A DNA stretch of 64,000 bases, taken from the NCBI GenBank assembly GCA_964475415.1, contig CAYYWZ010000009.1, positions 25,540 to 89,539 of the forward strand, written 5' to 3'. The notes below the pieces were generated by a model, which saw nothing but the letters and a program-made list of their open reading frames with translations, was not told the origin of the DNA and did no database searches. Position 1 is the stretch's first letter; each line of letters starts with the position of its first letter. Source of the stretch: CALCMJ01 sp964475415 (lineage in GTDB: Bacteria; Bacteroidota; Bacteroidia; Chitinophagales; Saprospiraceae). Shown here piece after piece: positions 45,129 to 55,610 of this stretch. The position numbers and the translations under genes are program-made.

Positions 45129-47261
45129 ATGGAGAAGATAATAATAGAACTTTTAAAGAAGAGAACAGGGATTGCAGAACAATCGATTAAGAACACCTCT
45201 AAACTATTAGAAGAGGGGGCGACTATTCCCTTCATTGCAAGGTATAGGAAGGAGATGACGGGTTCTCTGGACGAGGTTGAAATAAACAATATTAGTACCG
45301 AACTAAAAAAGATTAGACAGTTAATTGCTAGGAAAGAATATATTGCTAATATCATAGAGGAGCAAGGAAAATTAAGCGAAGCACTTAAGACCAAAATTCA
45401 AAACTGTTGGGAAGATAATCTACTAGAAGATATCTACCTACCATACAAAAAGAAGAGAAAAACGAAAGCGACCATAGCTAAAGAAAAAGGCCTAGAACCG
45501 CTTGCAAAAAACATTATAGACCAGCGCTCAAGAAACTTACGCGCCGAGGCCAAGGCTTTTATCAACAAAGAGGTAAGTTCTGTAGACGAAACACTGGAGG
45601 GTGCAAGACATATCATCGCCGAGTGGATAAACGAAAATACAGCATCGCGTTCTGTTGTAAGAGCACTATTCCAACAGTCAGCAATAATCACTTCTAAGTT
45701 GGTAAAGAAGAAGATTGCGGAGGCAGAAAAATTCAAAGACTATTTTGATTTCTCCGAGTCTGTGAAGCGTATTCCATCGCATAGAGCTTTGGCAATATTT
45801 AGAGGAGAACAAGAAAATCTGCTTAAGGTATCTATAGAAATAGATAACGAATCCGCCATAGACAGGCTGTGTCGCAAACATATACGCTATGATGATGAAG
45901 CGGGAGAGCAAATAGAATTAGCCATTATAGATTGTCTTAAAAGGCTGATGATGCCATCACTAGAGAATGAAAGCAGAAAACAACTTAAAGAGAAATCGGA
46001 CATAGCAGCTATAGAGGTGTTCTCCGAAAACTTAAAACAACTTTTACTAGAACCACCGCTAGGAGAAAAAAATGTGTTGGCCTTAGATCCAGGATTCAGG
46101 ACTGGATGCAAACTAGTTGTGCTAAACCAATCAGGAGACTTAGTATATAATACCACCGTATACCCGCATCCTCCACAGTCCGATAGACAAAAAACAGAGA
46201 CGATACTATTGCAGCTGGTGAAGAAATATAAAGTAGAGGCAATTGCTATCGGAAATGGAACGGCAGGAAAAGAAACCTATAGCTTCTTGCGAGATATAAA
46301 TTTTCCAGAGGAACCTTTGTTGTTTTTAATCAACGAAAGTGGCGCAAGTATTTATTCAGCGTCGGCTATAGCCAGAGAAGAATTTCCAGATTTAGATCTG
46401 ACTGTAAGAGGAGCTATTTCTATAGGCAGAAGACTAATGGATCCGCTAGCCGAACTTATAAAAATAGATGCCAAGTCTATAGGTGTCGGTCAGTACCAAC
46501 ATGATGTACAACAGAGTCTGCTATCAGAATCCTTAGATTCCTCCGTGATAAGTGCCGTGAACAAGGTAGGTGTAAACCTCAATACAGCAAGTGCTAAGCT
46601 GCTCAGTTATATTTCAGGACTGGGTCCTAGCTTAGCAAAAAATATCGTACAATATAGAAATGAAAACGGTATGTTCCATAGCCGAGCAGAAATGCTCAAA
46701 GTGCCGCGTATGGGAAAGAAAGCCTACGAGCAATGCGCAGGGTTTTTAAAAGTAAAAAACGGAAAAAACATACTAGACGATACCAGCGTACACCCAGAAA
46801 GATATAAACTGGTCAAGCAGATGGCAAAAGATATAAATCTACCTCTAGATAAATTGATTGCTAACAAAGCCAATATAGACGCCATACCATTAAACAATTA
46901 TATACACGACGATATAGGAATGCCGACCCTGAGAGATATTGTAAAAGAGCTAGAAAAACCTGGTGTAGACCCCAGAGGAGAAACTAAAGTTTTTCATTTT
47001 GCAGAAGGAATAAACAGTATTGAAGATTTATCTACAGGAATGATCTTACCTGGTAAGATAAACAACATCACAAAATTTGGCGCCTTCGTAGATTTAGGAA
47101 TCAAAGAATCCGGATTAGTACATATTTCCCAGATCGTAAACCGATTTATCAAGGACCCAGCAGAAGTTCTAAAACTCAACCAAGAAGTACAGGTAAAAGT
47201 CACAGAAATAGACATCACCAGAAAAAGAATATCGTTAACCATGAAGCATTTATCTTTATAA
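45129..47261 (+). CDS. tex: Tex-family RNA-binding transcription accessory protein
   Basis: 710 residues. N-terminal helical HTH-like region (EEGATIPFIARYRKEMTGSLDE), YqgF/RNase H-like domain (NVLALDPGFRTGCKLVVL, about 315-440), helix-hairpin-helix pair (LNTASAKLLSYISGLGPSLAKNIVQYR) and C-terminal S1 domain (GMILPGKINNITKFGAFVDLGI to ISLTMKHL). Broadly conserved; binds nucleic acid and influences transcription. The start directly follows the GH65 stop, so the two share a transcript, though their roles differ. Confidence 0.95.
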   Translation: MEKIIIELLKKRTGIAEQSIKNTSKLLEEGATIPFIARYRKEMTGSLDEVEINNISTELKKIRQLIARKEYIANIIEEQGKLSEALKTKIQNCWEDNLLEDIYLPYKKKRKTKATIAKEKGLEPLAKNIIDQRSRNLRAEAKAFINKEVSSVDETLEGARHIIAEWINENTASRSVVRALFQQSAIITSKLVKKKIAEAEKFKDYFDFSESVKRIPSHRALAIFRGEQENLLKVSIEIDNESAIDRLCRKHIRYDDEAGEQIELAIIDCLKRLMMPSLENESRKQLKEKSDIAAIEVFSENLKQLLLEPPLGEKNVLALDPGFRTGCKLVVLNQSGDLVYNTTVYPHPPQSDRQKTETILLQLVKKYKVEAIAIGNGTAGKETYSFLRDINFPEEPLLFLINESGASIYSASAIAREEFPDLDLTVRGAISIGRRLMDPLAELIKIDAKSIGVGQYQHDVQQSLLSESLDSSVISAVNKVGVNLNTASAKLLSYISGLGPSLAKNIVQYRNENGMFHSRAEMLKVPRMGKKAYEQCAGFLKVKNGKNILDDTSVHPERYKLVKQMAKDINLPLDKLIANKANIDAIPLNNYIHDDIGMPTLRDIVKELEKPGVDPRGETKVFHFAEGINSIEDLSTGMILPGKINNITKFGAFVDLGIKESGLVHISQIVNRFIKDPAEVLKLNQEVQVKVTEIDITRKRISLTMKHLSL

Positions 47262-47277
47262 GTCTAAAACAATAACT

Positions 47278-47718
47278 ATGAAAAAGTGGATAGGCATAAT
47301 TTCTTGTTTAATTTTCTTTTCAACAATTCATATGCAAGCACAAAACTTATTGCAACATCAGTGGAAGAATAGGTTGTTAGTTATTCACACTTCAGAGAGG
47401 ACTAATGAAACTTACGAGCAACAGCTTGAGATACTAAGAGATAAAGCCGAGGAGCTAGAGGAAAGAAAGCTATTGGTATATCGCGTACATAAAAATAGGT
47501 ACGCTGAAGGATTGGCTAAAACACCTACTTGGAAATTGGCAGATAACACTAAAAGCAGTAAATATTATGCACCTGTAAGCGAACCATTCGAAATTACGCT
47601 CATAGGCTTAGACGGAGGAGTAAAGATGAGACAAAACGCACTGCTTCATACGGACAAGTTATTTTCTACTATAGATGTGATGCCCATGAGACGACAAGAA
47701 ATAGACAACAAGAGATAG
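47278..47718 (+). CDS. DUF4174-family secreted protein
   Basis: 146 residues. Signal peptide (about 1-21), then a thioredoxin-like DUF4174 domain: WKNRLLVIHTS at the start, FEITLIGLDGGVKMRQ and a C-terminal IDVMPMRRQEI, which is the family's most constant part. There is no CxxC pair, so it is not a redox enzyme by sequence. Starts 17 bp after tex and is probably cotranscribed. Role unknown, presumably periplasmic. Confidence 0.88.
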   Translation: MKKWIGIISCLIFFSTIHMQAQNLLQHQWKNRLLVIHTSERTNETYEQQLEILRDKAEELEERKLLVYRVHKNRYAEGLAKTPTWKLADNTKSSKYYAPVSEPFEITLIGLDGGVKMRQNALLHTDKLFSTIDVMPMRRQEIDNKR

Positions 47719-47998
47719 AAGGATAAAAGTTTTGCTTACATAAATCTTCTGAACTAAAGAGCCATATTTGCTATTAAGAAAATCTTATTTTAGAGAATCC
47801 CGAGCTTTTTACAAAAGAGCTAAATAATATTGTAGACTACGGGCGTATACAAAACATTAGAGCAACCCACTTTTCAGAAAGTATAAAAACAATAAAATGA
47901 CAAGTTGTTTATTGATTTAACTTAATAAACCGCAAATTTGTGCAACTAACACATAAAGTTTTGTAGATAATTACTATCTTAAAATTTAAATTGCACCT
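47719..47998. other. Intergenic region with a 40-codon orphan frame
   Basis: Bases 47778-47900 form an open frame (LENPELFTKELNNIVDYGR..., ending SIKTIK) that has protein-like composition but no start codon, so it may be the end of a lost gene. The right part precedes the sigma factor and includes CAAATTTG, one mismatch from TAnnTTTG. Confidence 0.4.
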
Positions 47999-48520
47999 TT
48001 GGAAAATAGCATATATAGTAACAAGTCTGATTTTATAGATATTAAAGAAATATTTTCTTTGAAATATGATATGCTACTCTCTTTCGGATTAAGGATAACA
48101 AAGGATAGAAAAATTGTAGAAGACAGCATACAAGACCTTTTCTTAGTGTTATGTGAGAAAACCCAACTATTGCAAAAAGCTCGTGATATAGATAGTTATC
48201 TAAAGATTTCTCTAAAACATACTCTGGTTAAGAAATTATCAAGAGAAAGAAATAGCGAGTTTTTAGATAATAAATTAGTAGAAATATCTATCCCCTCGTA
48301 TGAGGATACGCTTATTAGAAAGCAAAAGAGTGAAGAAGAAGCAATAAAATTAAAAGCGGGCTTAGCAAAACTTACTAATAGCCAAAAAACTATTCTCACT
48401 TTGCGCTTTTATAGAGGTATGAGCTATGAAGAAATAGCTGAAAAGATGGACTGTTCTAAACGGACAGTATATAACCAAGTGCATGAAGCTATGAAAAGAA
48501 TGCGTAAACAGGGTAGTTAA
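47999..48520 (+). CDS. ECF-type RNA polymerase sigma factor
   Basis: 173 residues from a TTG start. Region 2 (about 15-85: LLSFGLRITKDRKIVEDSIQDLFLVL) and region 4 (about 118-170: LTNSQKTILTLRFYRGMSYEEIAEKMDCSKRTVYNQVHEAMKRMR) are clear, and regions 1.1 and 3 are absent. It heads the polysaccharide locus, with a FecR anti-sigma gene 69 bp downstream and an STN-bearing SusC next, the classic order of trans-envelope signalling. The next ATG would cut into region 2, which supports the TTG start. Confidence 0.9.
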   Translation: MENSIYSNKSDFIDIKEIFSLKYDMLLSFGLRITKDRKIVEDSIQDLFLVLCEKTQLLQKARDIDSYLKISLKHTLVKKLSRERNSEFLDNKLVEISIPSYEDTLIRKQKSEEEAIKLKAGLAKLTNSQKTILTLRFYRGMSYEEIAEKMDCSKRTVYNQVHEAMKRMRKQGS

Positions 48521-48588
48521 AAAAAAAATCATAAAAACATAGTAAAAGCAAGAAAGAAGGTACTCTTATAAGTATAATCTAAATTTTA

Positions 48589-49530
48589 ATGAAGAAAGAT
48601 TACACTACGGTCGAGGACTTTGCCGCTGATGAGAGTTTTCAAAACTACTGCCTGCATAAGAGTAGTAAGGAATCTGATACGTGGATAAAATACAGTAAGA
48701 AGAACCTAGAAAAAAAAGGCATCATGGAGGAGGCTAAATCCATGATACTCCTATTCAGTTCTCCTGAGGCACTAGTAGTTCAGTCCACAAGTGTATCTAC
48801 AAATCACCGAAAATATTGGGCAGCAGGAATTTTTATACTATTAACAGCAGTTTTGGGGTCTTATATGTTATGGCAGCAAAAAAAAGTAGAATCAACTATA
48901 GCATATGTAACTTATCGTGCCCTTCAGGAACAGGAGTTTATTTCCTTACCCGACCAGTCTACAATTCAACTTAGAGAAGGAGCAACGCTTAGGGTTAGCG
49001 AACCATGGACAGCGAACCAACGAGAAGTATGGTTAGAAGGCGAGGCTTTCTTTGACATTATGAAAACGAATAATAAAAAGAAAGAAAAATTCACAGTACA
49101 TCTATCTAGTGGTGATATAGCGGTACTAGGAACTTCTTTTCTTGTTAAAGAATCTCCCGAAAAGACAAAAATCATACTGGTAGAAGGATCAATTAAGTTT
49201 ACGAACGACGATGAGAATTTTCTTTTACAACCCGACGATGTTCTATCTATTGACAAAGAGATGAGCTATATTAAACACAAGCAAGATGTAGCAGAATATA
49301 CAACATGGAAAGAATCTAACTTAACTTTTAAAAGTAAGTCAATTGACGATATTTTGTCTGTTTTAAAAAACTCTTATGGACTAATTGTAAAATTAGGATC
49401 TAAAAAACTTAAGAATAGAAAAATTACAACATCTATAGCTAAGAATGATCCCCAGTTATTACTACAGGCTATTGCAGAGATATACAATGTAGAAATTATT
49501 AAAAAAGAAGGATTTATAATTTTAAAATAA
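48589..49530 (+). CDS. FecR-family anti-sigma factor
   Basis: 313 residues. Cytoplasmic sigma-binding part (1-78), one membrane helix (about 82-100, YWAAGIFILLTAVLGSYML), periplasmic FecR domain (about 105-210, with LPDQSTIQLREGATLRV, VWLEGEAFFDI and LGTSFLVKES) and a C-terminal DUF4974 domain (about 240-313). It should hold the adjacent sigma factor inactive until SusC signals. Its stop overlaps the SusC start by one base. Confidence 0.93.
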   Translation: MKKDYTTVEDFAADESFQNYCLHKSSKESDTWIKYSKKNLEKKGIMEEAKSMILLFSSPEALVVQSTSVSTNHRKYWAAGIFILLTAVLGSYMLWQQKKVESTIAYVTYRALQEQEFISLPDQSTIQLREGATLRVSEPWTANQREVWLEGEAFFDIMKTNNKKKEKFTVHLSSGDIAVLGTSFLVKESPEKTKIILVEGSIKFTNDDENFLLQPDDVLSIDKEMSYIKHKQDVAEYTTWKESNLTFKSKSIDDILSVLKNSYGLIVKLGSKKLKNRKITTSIAKNDPQLLLQAIAEIYNVEIIKKEGFIILK

Positions 49531-52500
49531 TGAATAAGAGAAAATCAATATTCATCGTAGTTTTTACAGTATTAACTTTTTGTAACAGTTATTCAAATAA
49601 TTTAGGATGGTACAATGAGAAGGAGTATGTTTCAATTGACATGAAACTTAGTGCGGTATTAGATAGAATCGCAGAGCATTATGATGTAAATATTATATAC
49701 GATAACGAGCATGTCAAAAATATTATAATACCAGATTTCAAGGTTTTAGAAAACATAAGTTCTGATCTTAAAAAAATACTGACAGGTACAAAACTGATTT
49801 ATAAGGCAATAGATGAAAACACTTATATTATTAAGAAGGGAATAACTAAGAATAAACCTGAAAAGCCGAGTGCAATTATATCTGAAGCGACTATCGAGAA
49901 ATTAAGTGTCTCAGGTATTGTCTTAGATTCTGAATCAAGAGAATCACTTATAGGTGTCAATATTGTCGAATTAGATGGTAGCAATGGTACGATATCAGAC
50001 TATGAAGGTAAGTTTGAAATATCGATAGAAAAAGGAAAAAGATTAGAGGTAAGTTATATAGGTTATGAAACCCAAACGATAACTGTTGAAAGTTCAGGAA
50101 ATCTTGAAGTTCTGCTAGTAAGTAGCTCAAGCGTATTAGATGAAGTTATAGTAGTAGGGTATGGTTCGCAGAAAAAAAGTGACCTTACTGGAGCAGTGTC
50201 TAGCATAGGGGTTAAAGAACTGAAACAACTGCCTTCTACGGGTTTAGAACAAGCAATACAAGGACGGTCAGCAGGGGTGTTCGTTACTCAGAACAGTGGT
50301 TCACCTGGAGGTGCAATGTCGATTAGGATTAGAGGAACAGGATCTACGCTTACAGCAGAACCGTTATATGTTATAGATGGTATTCCTATTGTAAATGATA
50401 ATGCGGGAACATCGTCTACTTTCGATGTAGATGGAGGAGGACAGTTCAGTAATGCCCTTACAACGATAAATCCTAATGACATAGAATCTATAGAAATTTT
50501 AAAAGACGCGTCGGCAACGGCGATCTATGGTTCACGAGCTGCTAACGGTGTGGTTCTTATTACTACTAAAAAAGGTAAAGAAGGTCAACAGTCTGCTTCT
50601 TATGAAACCTACGTTGGAATTCAACAATTATATAAGGATATTCCTGTAATGGGATTAAGAGATTATGCTGATTATTTGCAAGACACTGGACAAGGAGATT
50701 TAGAAGAATTTCAGAATAAAGATTTGCTAGGAGAAGGTACAAACTGGCAAGATGTTATATTTAGAGAAGCACTAATGTACAATCACCAGTTTTCTCTAAC
50801 AGGGGGCAATCAGGATACGCGTTTTTCTTTAACAGCAGGCCTACATCAAAAAGACGGAATAGTACAAGGATCAGATTTTAGAAGATATTCTTCTAAATTA
50901 AATGTATCGCACACCTACAGCGATAAAATAAGTTTAGGGATGAACCTCCTTACTTCGAGGACCAAAGAAAACATTGTATTTAATGATAATAGTAATGGCG
51001 TTATCTATACCGCATTACTTACACCACCGATCGTTCCAGAAAGAACACTTACCGGCGATTTTGGAACACCACCTAGTGGAGAAAACATTGTCCTTCAGTT
51101 CAACAATCCCTTAGCAAGTGCTCTCGAAATTTCTGATGTAAATACCAAGAACAGAATACTAGGAAGTGTATTTGTAGATTATAATATTACGGACTGGCTG
51201 AAGTATAGATTAGAGTTTGCTACAGATATTCTATATACAAACCATAATACTTTTTGGCCAGCATTCGATAGAGATAATCAGCAAAGAAAATCTAAAGTTA
51301 GAAGAAATAATAATAACTCATTATACTGGATTAACAAGCACTTATTGACATTTGATAAGAGACTTTCTAAAAAGCAGAAACTTACCTTCTTAGCAGGATT
51401 CGAAGCACAGCAAGGAAATTACGAATGGCTTAGTGCGGAAAGAGAAAATTTACCAACGAACGAACTGCAGCAATTAACCTTAGGAGATGCTGCTACACAG
51501 AAAAATTCTGGTGGTGCCGGACATTGGTCTTTGTTATCATATTTTGGTAGAGCTAATTATGCATTTGATGAGCGCTATTTATTTACAGGAACCTTAAGAT
51601 CAGACGGTTCGTCTAGATTTGGAGAAAATAATAAGTATGGATTGTTTCCATCTCTTGCTTTTGCTTGGAGATTATCTAATGAAAGTTTTTTAAGAGACAG
51701 TGAGAAATTGTATAACTTAAAATTGAGACTTGGTTATGGAGCTGTTGGTAATCAAGAAATAGGTTTGTATTCTTTTGCACAGTTGTTAAGATCACAGGAT
51801 GTGGTTATAGGCAATCAGCAGACGACGGGTTTTGCAGGTGACAATATTGCAAATCCAAATGTAAAATGGGAAAGTTCGGTTCAGTTTAACGGTGGATTAG
51901 ACATAGGCTTTTTTGACAACAAACTAGAAATAGTAATAGACGTATATAACAAACAATCTAAAGATATGCTTCTCCCAGCTATATTACCTGCAACAGCTGG
52001 AAGTTTTAATGCCCCTTTTGTAAATATAGGTGAGATGAGAAACTCAGGAGTTGAGTTTACATTAAATACCCAGAACTTAACAGGTGCAATAAACTGGAGA
52101 ACCTCAGCTAATATTTCTATTAACAGAAATGAAATTGTTGATCTTGGATCTACAGGGTCATTGCCAGGTATTGTACAAAGAGTACCTATAACAAGAACAG
52201 AAGAAGGTCTACCTATAGGACAGTATTATGGCCATGTTGCTCTAGGGATATTCGAAAGCCAAGAAGAGGTAGAAGCAGCAGCTTTTCAAGAGATAGGTAC
52301 AAGAGCTGGAGACATTCAGTTTGAAGATTTAAACGCTGATGGCGTGATCAATGAAGAAGATAGAACCTTTATAGGAAGTCCGCATCCGGATTATACAATT
52401 AATCTTATTAATGATATCACAGTTGGAAATTTTGATTTCAATATTTTTGCACGAGGAGTATTTGGAAACGAAGTATATAATTTATTAAGAAGAGATCTGG

Positions 52501-52886
52501 CAGGAACTGGTGCTTGGGTAAATCAATCTGTAGATGTTATTGACAGATGGACGCCTACAAATCCTGATGGCAGTGAACCGAGAGCAAATGGAAATGATCC
52601 TAATGCAAACAGAAGAGTGTCTAGTAGGTTTGTTGAAGATGGAACATTCATAAGAATCCAAAATGCAGCTCTAGGATATACGATGCCAAGAAACAAACTT
52701 AGCCAATATGGTATTTCAAACCTAAGAATATATGTAAGTGGGCAAAACCTAGCTACTTGGACTAAATACTCAGGATACGATCCAGAAATAGGTTCATATA
52801 ATCAAAATCCATTGATAAACGGTGTGGATAATGGAAGATTTCCTGTAGCACGATCTATTACTTTTGGACTTAATCTTAATTTTTAA
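49530..52886 (+). CDS. susC: SusC/RagA-type TonB-dependent transporter with STN domain
   Basis: 1118 residues. Signal peptide, STN domain (about 35-105, VSIDMKLSAVLDRIAEHYDVN), carboxypeptidase-D-like domain (about 125-200), TonB box/plug (VLDEVIVVGYGSQKKSDLTGA then DVEIL-like ESIEILKDASATAIYGSRAANGVVLITTKKG) and a 22-strand barrel ending in ITFGLNLNF. Imports oligosaccharides across the outer membrane together with SusD. The STN domain identifies it as a signalling transporter that contacts the FecR protein encoded just before. Ligand predicted to be xylan-like from the GH10 gene; this is inference. Confidence 0.95.
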   Translation: MNKRKSIFIVVFTVLTFCNSYSNNLGWYNEKEYVSIDMKLSAVLDRIAEHYDVNIIYDNEHVKNIIIPDFKVLENISSDLKKILTGTKLIYKAIDENTYIIKKGITKNKPEKPSAIISEATIEKLSVSGIVLDSESRESLIGVNIVELDGSNGTISDYEGKFEISIEKGKRLEVSYIGYETQTITVESSGNLEVLLVSSSSVLDEVIVVGYGSQKKSDLTGAVSSIGVKELKQLPSTGLEQAIQGRSAGVFVTQNSGSPGGAMSIRIRGTGSTLTAEPLYVIDGIPIVNDNAGTSSTFDVDGGGQFSNALTTINPNDIESIEILKDASATAIYGSRAANGVVLITTKKGKEGQQSASYETYVGIQQLYKDIPVMGLRDYADYLQDTGQGDLEEFQNKDLLGEGTNWQDVIFREALMYNHQFSLTGGNQDTRFSLTAGLHQKDGIVQGSDFRRYSSKLNVSHTYSDKISLGMNLLTSRTKENIVFNDNSNGVIYTALLTPPIVPERTLTGDFGTPPSGENIVLQFNNPLASALEISDVNTKNRILGSVFVDYNITDWLKYRLEFATDILYTNHNTFWPAFDRDNQQRKSKVRRNNNNSLYWINKHLLTFDKRLSKKQKLTFLAGFEAQQGNYEWLSAERENLPTNELQQLTLGDAATQKNSGGAGHWSLLSYFGRANYAFDERYLFTGTLRSDGSSRFGENNKYGLFPSLAFAWRLSNESFLRDSEKLYNLKLRLGYGAVGNQEIGLYSFAQLLRSQDVVIGNQQTTGFAGDNIANPNVKWESSVQFNGGLDIGFFDNKLEIVIDVYNKQSKDMLLPAILPATAGSFNAPFVNIGEMRNSGVEFTLNTQNLTGAINWRTSANISINRNEIVDLGSTGSLPGIVQRVPITRTEEGLPIGQYYGHVALGIFESQEEVEAAAFQEIGTRAGDIQFEDLNADGVINEEDRTFIGSPHPDYTINLINDITVGNFDFNIFARGVFGNEVYNLLRRDLAGTGAWVNQSVDVIDRWTPTNPDGSEPRANGNDPNANRRVSSRFVEDGTFIRIQNAALGYTMPRNKLSQYGISNLRIYVSGQNLATWTKYSGYDPEIGSYNQNPLINGVDNGRFPVARSITFGLNLNF

Positions 52887-52890
52887 AATT

Positions 52891-54381
52891 ATGAGAAAGA
52901 GTGAAAATATAAATACGGTTATAATAATTATTTTTTGTTGTTTGGTGTTTTCAGGTTGTGAAGACTTCCTAGATAGACAACCATTAGACCAGATAACGCA
53001 AACGAACTTTTATAAAACTGCCAATGATGCCGATCTGGCTGCTAAGTCTATGTATGCTGTTCCTCAGGGAATAAACTGGTATGGAAAATCTTGGATGATA
53101 ACAGAGATTCCTTCTGATAATACAACAACGGGAGGTAATGATCCAGATTTCTCGCCTATTGATAACTTTACAATTAGTGCAGATAATCTACCTAATTCTG
53201 AGTTTTGGCAAGAACATTATAGATTGATTGCTTCTGCTAATCAGGTACTTGGAAATGTTCCAGATATAGAAATGGATAACGACCTAAAGCAAGCAATTTT
53301 AGGAGAGGCTGAGTTTTTAAGAGCATTTGCTTATTTCGATTTAGTAAGAATATATGGAGATGTTCCTATCATAGTAGAGGTACCTACAATCGAGTCTGAT
53401 GTTTTTGTAAAAAGAGATCCTATAAATGAAGTTTATGATTTCATTATAAGTGATTTAGAAAGTGCAATAGCGTCGCTTCCTGCAGATAGGTCATCAGCAG
53501 ACGAAGGTAGAGCAACATCTGGAGCAGCAAAAGCTCTTCTGGCTAAAGTGCTAGTAACGATAGAAAGATTTGAAGAATGCATAATTCTATGTAGAGAGAT
53601 TATTGCATCAGGCCAATACCAGTTAATGGATGATTTTGCTGATAACTGGCTTAGAGACAAAAGTGATAATAATGCTGAATCGATTTTTCAAATACAGTAT
53701 GTAGGCTGTGGACCCATCGGAACCGGGAATGCACTGCAATCCTTTTTTGCACCTTGGGGACAAGGCATTACAAAAAACTCTGATGGATGGGGTTCCCAAA
53801 TACCAACAGCACCATCTATAGACAATCCAGGAACAACAATCAAGGATATATTTTCAGAAGATGATTTAAGAAAATATCATACCATCATGAGTCCTACAGA
53901 TGAGTATCCTATGATAAATCCTGGAGAGGGTTATGTATATCCTGCATCCGGTGCATCTAGAGCAGGGATAAGTATTAAAAAATATGTTATAGGGGGCGGT
54001 GCGGATGTATGTTATCTAACAAGTCCTCAAAACTTACATGTTATTAGATATGCAGATGTTTTATTGACATTAGCTGAAGCTGCTTGCAGGAACGGAGGAG
54101 GAATTTCTGTTACACCCGATGTTGTAGAGGCATTTAACGCTATAAGAAGAAGAGCAGGACTAGAAGAAGTGGGTTCAGTTACAACGGAGGATGTTTTTGA
54201 AGAGAGAAGAATCGAATTTGCATTCGAAGGGCATAGGTGGTTTGATTTACTAAGAACAGGAAAGGTTAGAGAAATTATGCAACTTCATGGAAAACCCATG
54301 CAAGACTTTCACCTGTTGTTTCCTATTCCTTCTTCCGAATTATCGATTAATACAAATCTAACACAAAATGAAGGGTACTAA
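52891..54381 (+). CDS. susD: SusD/RagB-family glycan-binding lipoprotein
   Basis: 496 residues from ATG 52891; the frame runs back to 52864 inside susC, but only this start gives a proper lipoprotein signal (CLVFSGC). SusD-like N-domain (FLDRQPLDQITQTNFYKTANDADLAAKSMY), TPR-like scaffold (FLRAFAYFDLVRIYGDVPI) and the C-terminal hallmark RRIEFAFEGHRWFDLLRTGK. Surface-exposed lid of the SusC barrel that binds the glycan. 4 bp after susC. Confidence 0.95.
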   Translation: MRKSENINTVIIIIFCCLVFSGCEDFLDRQPLDQITQTNFYKTANDADLAAKSMYAVPQGINWYGKSWMITEIPSDNTTTGGNDPDFSPIDNFTISADNLPNSEFWQEHYRLIASANQVLGNVPDIEMDNDLKQAILGEAEFLRAFAYFDLVRIYGDVPIIVEVPTIESDVFVKRDPINEVYDFIISDLESAIASLPADRSSADEGRATSGAAKALLAKVLVTIERFEECIILCREIIASGQYQLMDDFADNWLRDKSDNNAESIFQIQYVGCGPIGTGNALQSFFAPWGQGITKNSDGWGSQIPTAPSIDNPGTTIKDIFSEDDLRKYHTIMSPTDEYPMINPGEGYVYPASGASRAGISIKKYVIGGGADVCYLTSPQNLHVIRYADVLLTLAEAACRNGGGISVTPDVVEAFNAIRRRAGLEEVGSVTTEDVFEERRIEFAFEGHRWFDLLRTGKVREIMQLHGKPMQDFHLLFPIPSSELSINTNLTQNEGY

Positions 54382-54382
54382 T

Positions 54383-55501
54383 ATGAAAAATAATATTGCA
54401 AAATATATATACATATGTTGGTTTGCTTTTATAGGAACAACCCTCTTATTATTAGTCGGTTGTAGTAAGCCAGGACCACCATCTGTTTTGACATATTCTC
54501 CTACTTTTGGTTCTGAAGAGACACTTATTACAGTAGAAGGTATGAGTTTTGAAACCGTAACTTATATTAATTTTGATAATGATGTTCCCGCAAACTTTAA
54601 CCCTTCTTTTGGAACAGATAATGCATTATTATTTAGAGTGCCACCTAATGCTCCTCTAGGAGATAATACAGTTAGAATAGGTACTGAAGGGGGAGAAACA
54701 ACGATATCTTTTAGGGTAACGCTTAAAGCACCTATAATACAATCATTTTCTCCTAAATCAGCAAATGAAGGCTCTATCGTTTCTTTTGTCGGAGAAAACT
54801 TTTTCGAACCATTGGAAGTATTATTTTTTGACAGCATACCTGGTAATATAGTTTATGCATCTGAAGATAGTCTTGCTGTAGAAGTTCCTGCTGGAGTGAA
54901 GAAAGGATTACTTAGAGTAAAAGCAAACGGAGGAACAGCACAAACAAGCGAAGTATTTTTTTCTACAACAGAAGTTTTAGTAAATGATTTCGACGGAAAT
55001 GGATTGCGTTCTGAGACGAATAAATGGATATTTTATGGAGTAGAACAGAACTCTTTTAATGCGGTACAGAATACTAATCCTGAACCACTAAATAATAACT
55101 TTCTAAAAATTTCTGGAACAGACATAGGAACAATTTGGATAGGAGGGACAGAGAATCACGCTTGGGATACAGATGTGTTTGATGTGTATCCCATAGAAAG
55201 TGATATTAATAATACATTCTTAGAAATTGACTTAAACAGTAATGGAAAAGAAGACACACATCTTATTATAGTATTGACAGAAAGGAATGGATCCATAAAT
55301 GATTTCACGCAGACCATTCAGCTAGATTCTGAAGGTTGGGAACGGGTAAGTATTCCTTTAAATAGATTTACAGATTTAGAAGGATTTACCATTGATCCAC
55401 AGAAAATTAAAACAGTAAAACTACACTTGTGGAATGAACTCGGTTCTACACAAAGTTTAGAAGCGAATATTGACAACTTGAAGTTTGTACAAATAAATTA
55501 G
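54383..55501 (+). CDS. TIG-domain surface lipoprotein (SusE/F position)
   Basis: 372 residues from ATG 54383, one base after the susD stop. Lipobox LLLLVGC. Two IPT/TIG immunoglobulin-like domains (about 30-115, SPTFGSEETLITVEGMSF; and 116-200, SPKSANEGSIVSFVGENF) lead to a beta-rich C-terminal domain (about 200-372) with VNDFDGNGLR and WERVSIPLNRF, similar to carbohydrate-binding jelly rolls. Third gene of the SusCD operon, where accessory surface glycan-binding proteins usually lie. Ligand not determinable. Confidence 0.85.
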   Translation: MKNNIAKYIYICWFAFIGTTLLLLVGCSKPGPPSVLTYSPTFGSEETLITVEGMSFETVTYINFDNDVPANFNPSFGTDNALLFRVPPNAPLGDNTVRIGTEGGETTISFRVTLKAPIIQSFSPKSANEGSIVSFVGENFFEPLEVLFFDSIPGNIVYASEDSLAVEVPAGVKKGLLRVKANGGTAQTSEVFFSTTEVLVNDFDGNGLRSETNKWIFYGVEQNSFNAVQNTNPEPLNNNFLKISGTDIGTIWIGGTENHAWDTDVFDVYPIESDINNTFLEIDLNSNGKEDTHLIIVLTERNGSINDFTQTIQLDSEGWERVSIPLNRFTDLEGFTIDPQKIKTVKLHLWNELGSTQSLEANIDNLKFVQIN

Positions 55502-55610
55502 ATAAAAACATTCCATATAATTATGGGATCAGATAATATTTTAAAACATGTATTTTTTGATGAATAACTAATAAAATCAAAAAAAAGTAAACACTTTAAA
55601 ACTACTAATT

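Noticed and set aside
44957..45394. 145-residue minus-strand frame across the GH65/tex boundary
   Set aside because: Overlaps two well-supported genes completely on the other strand.
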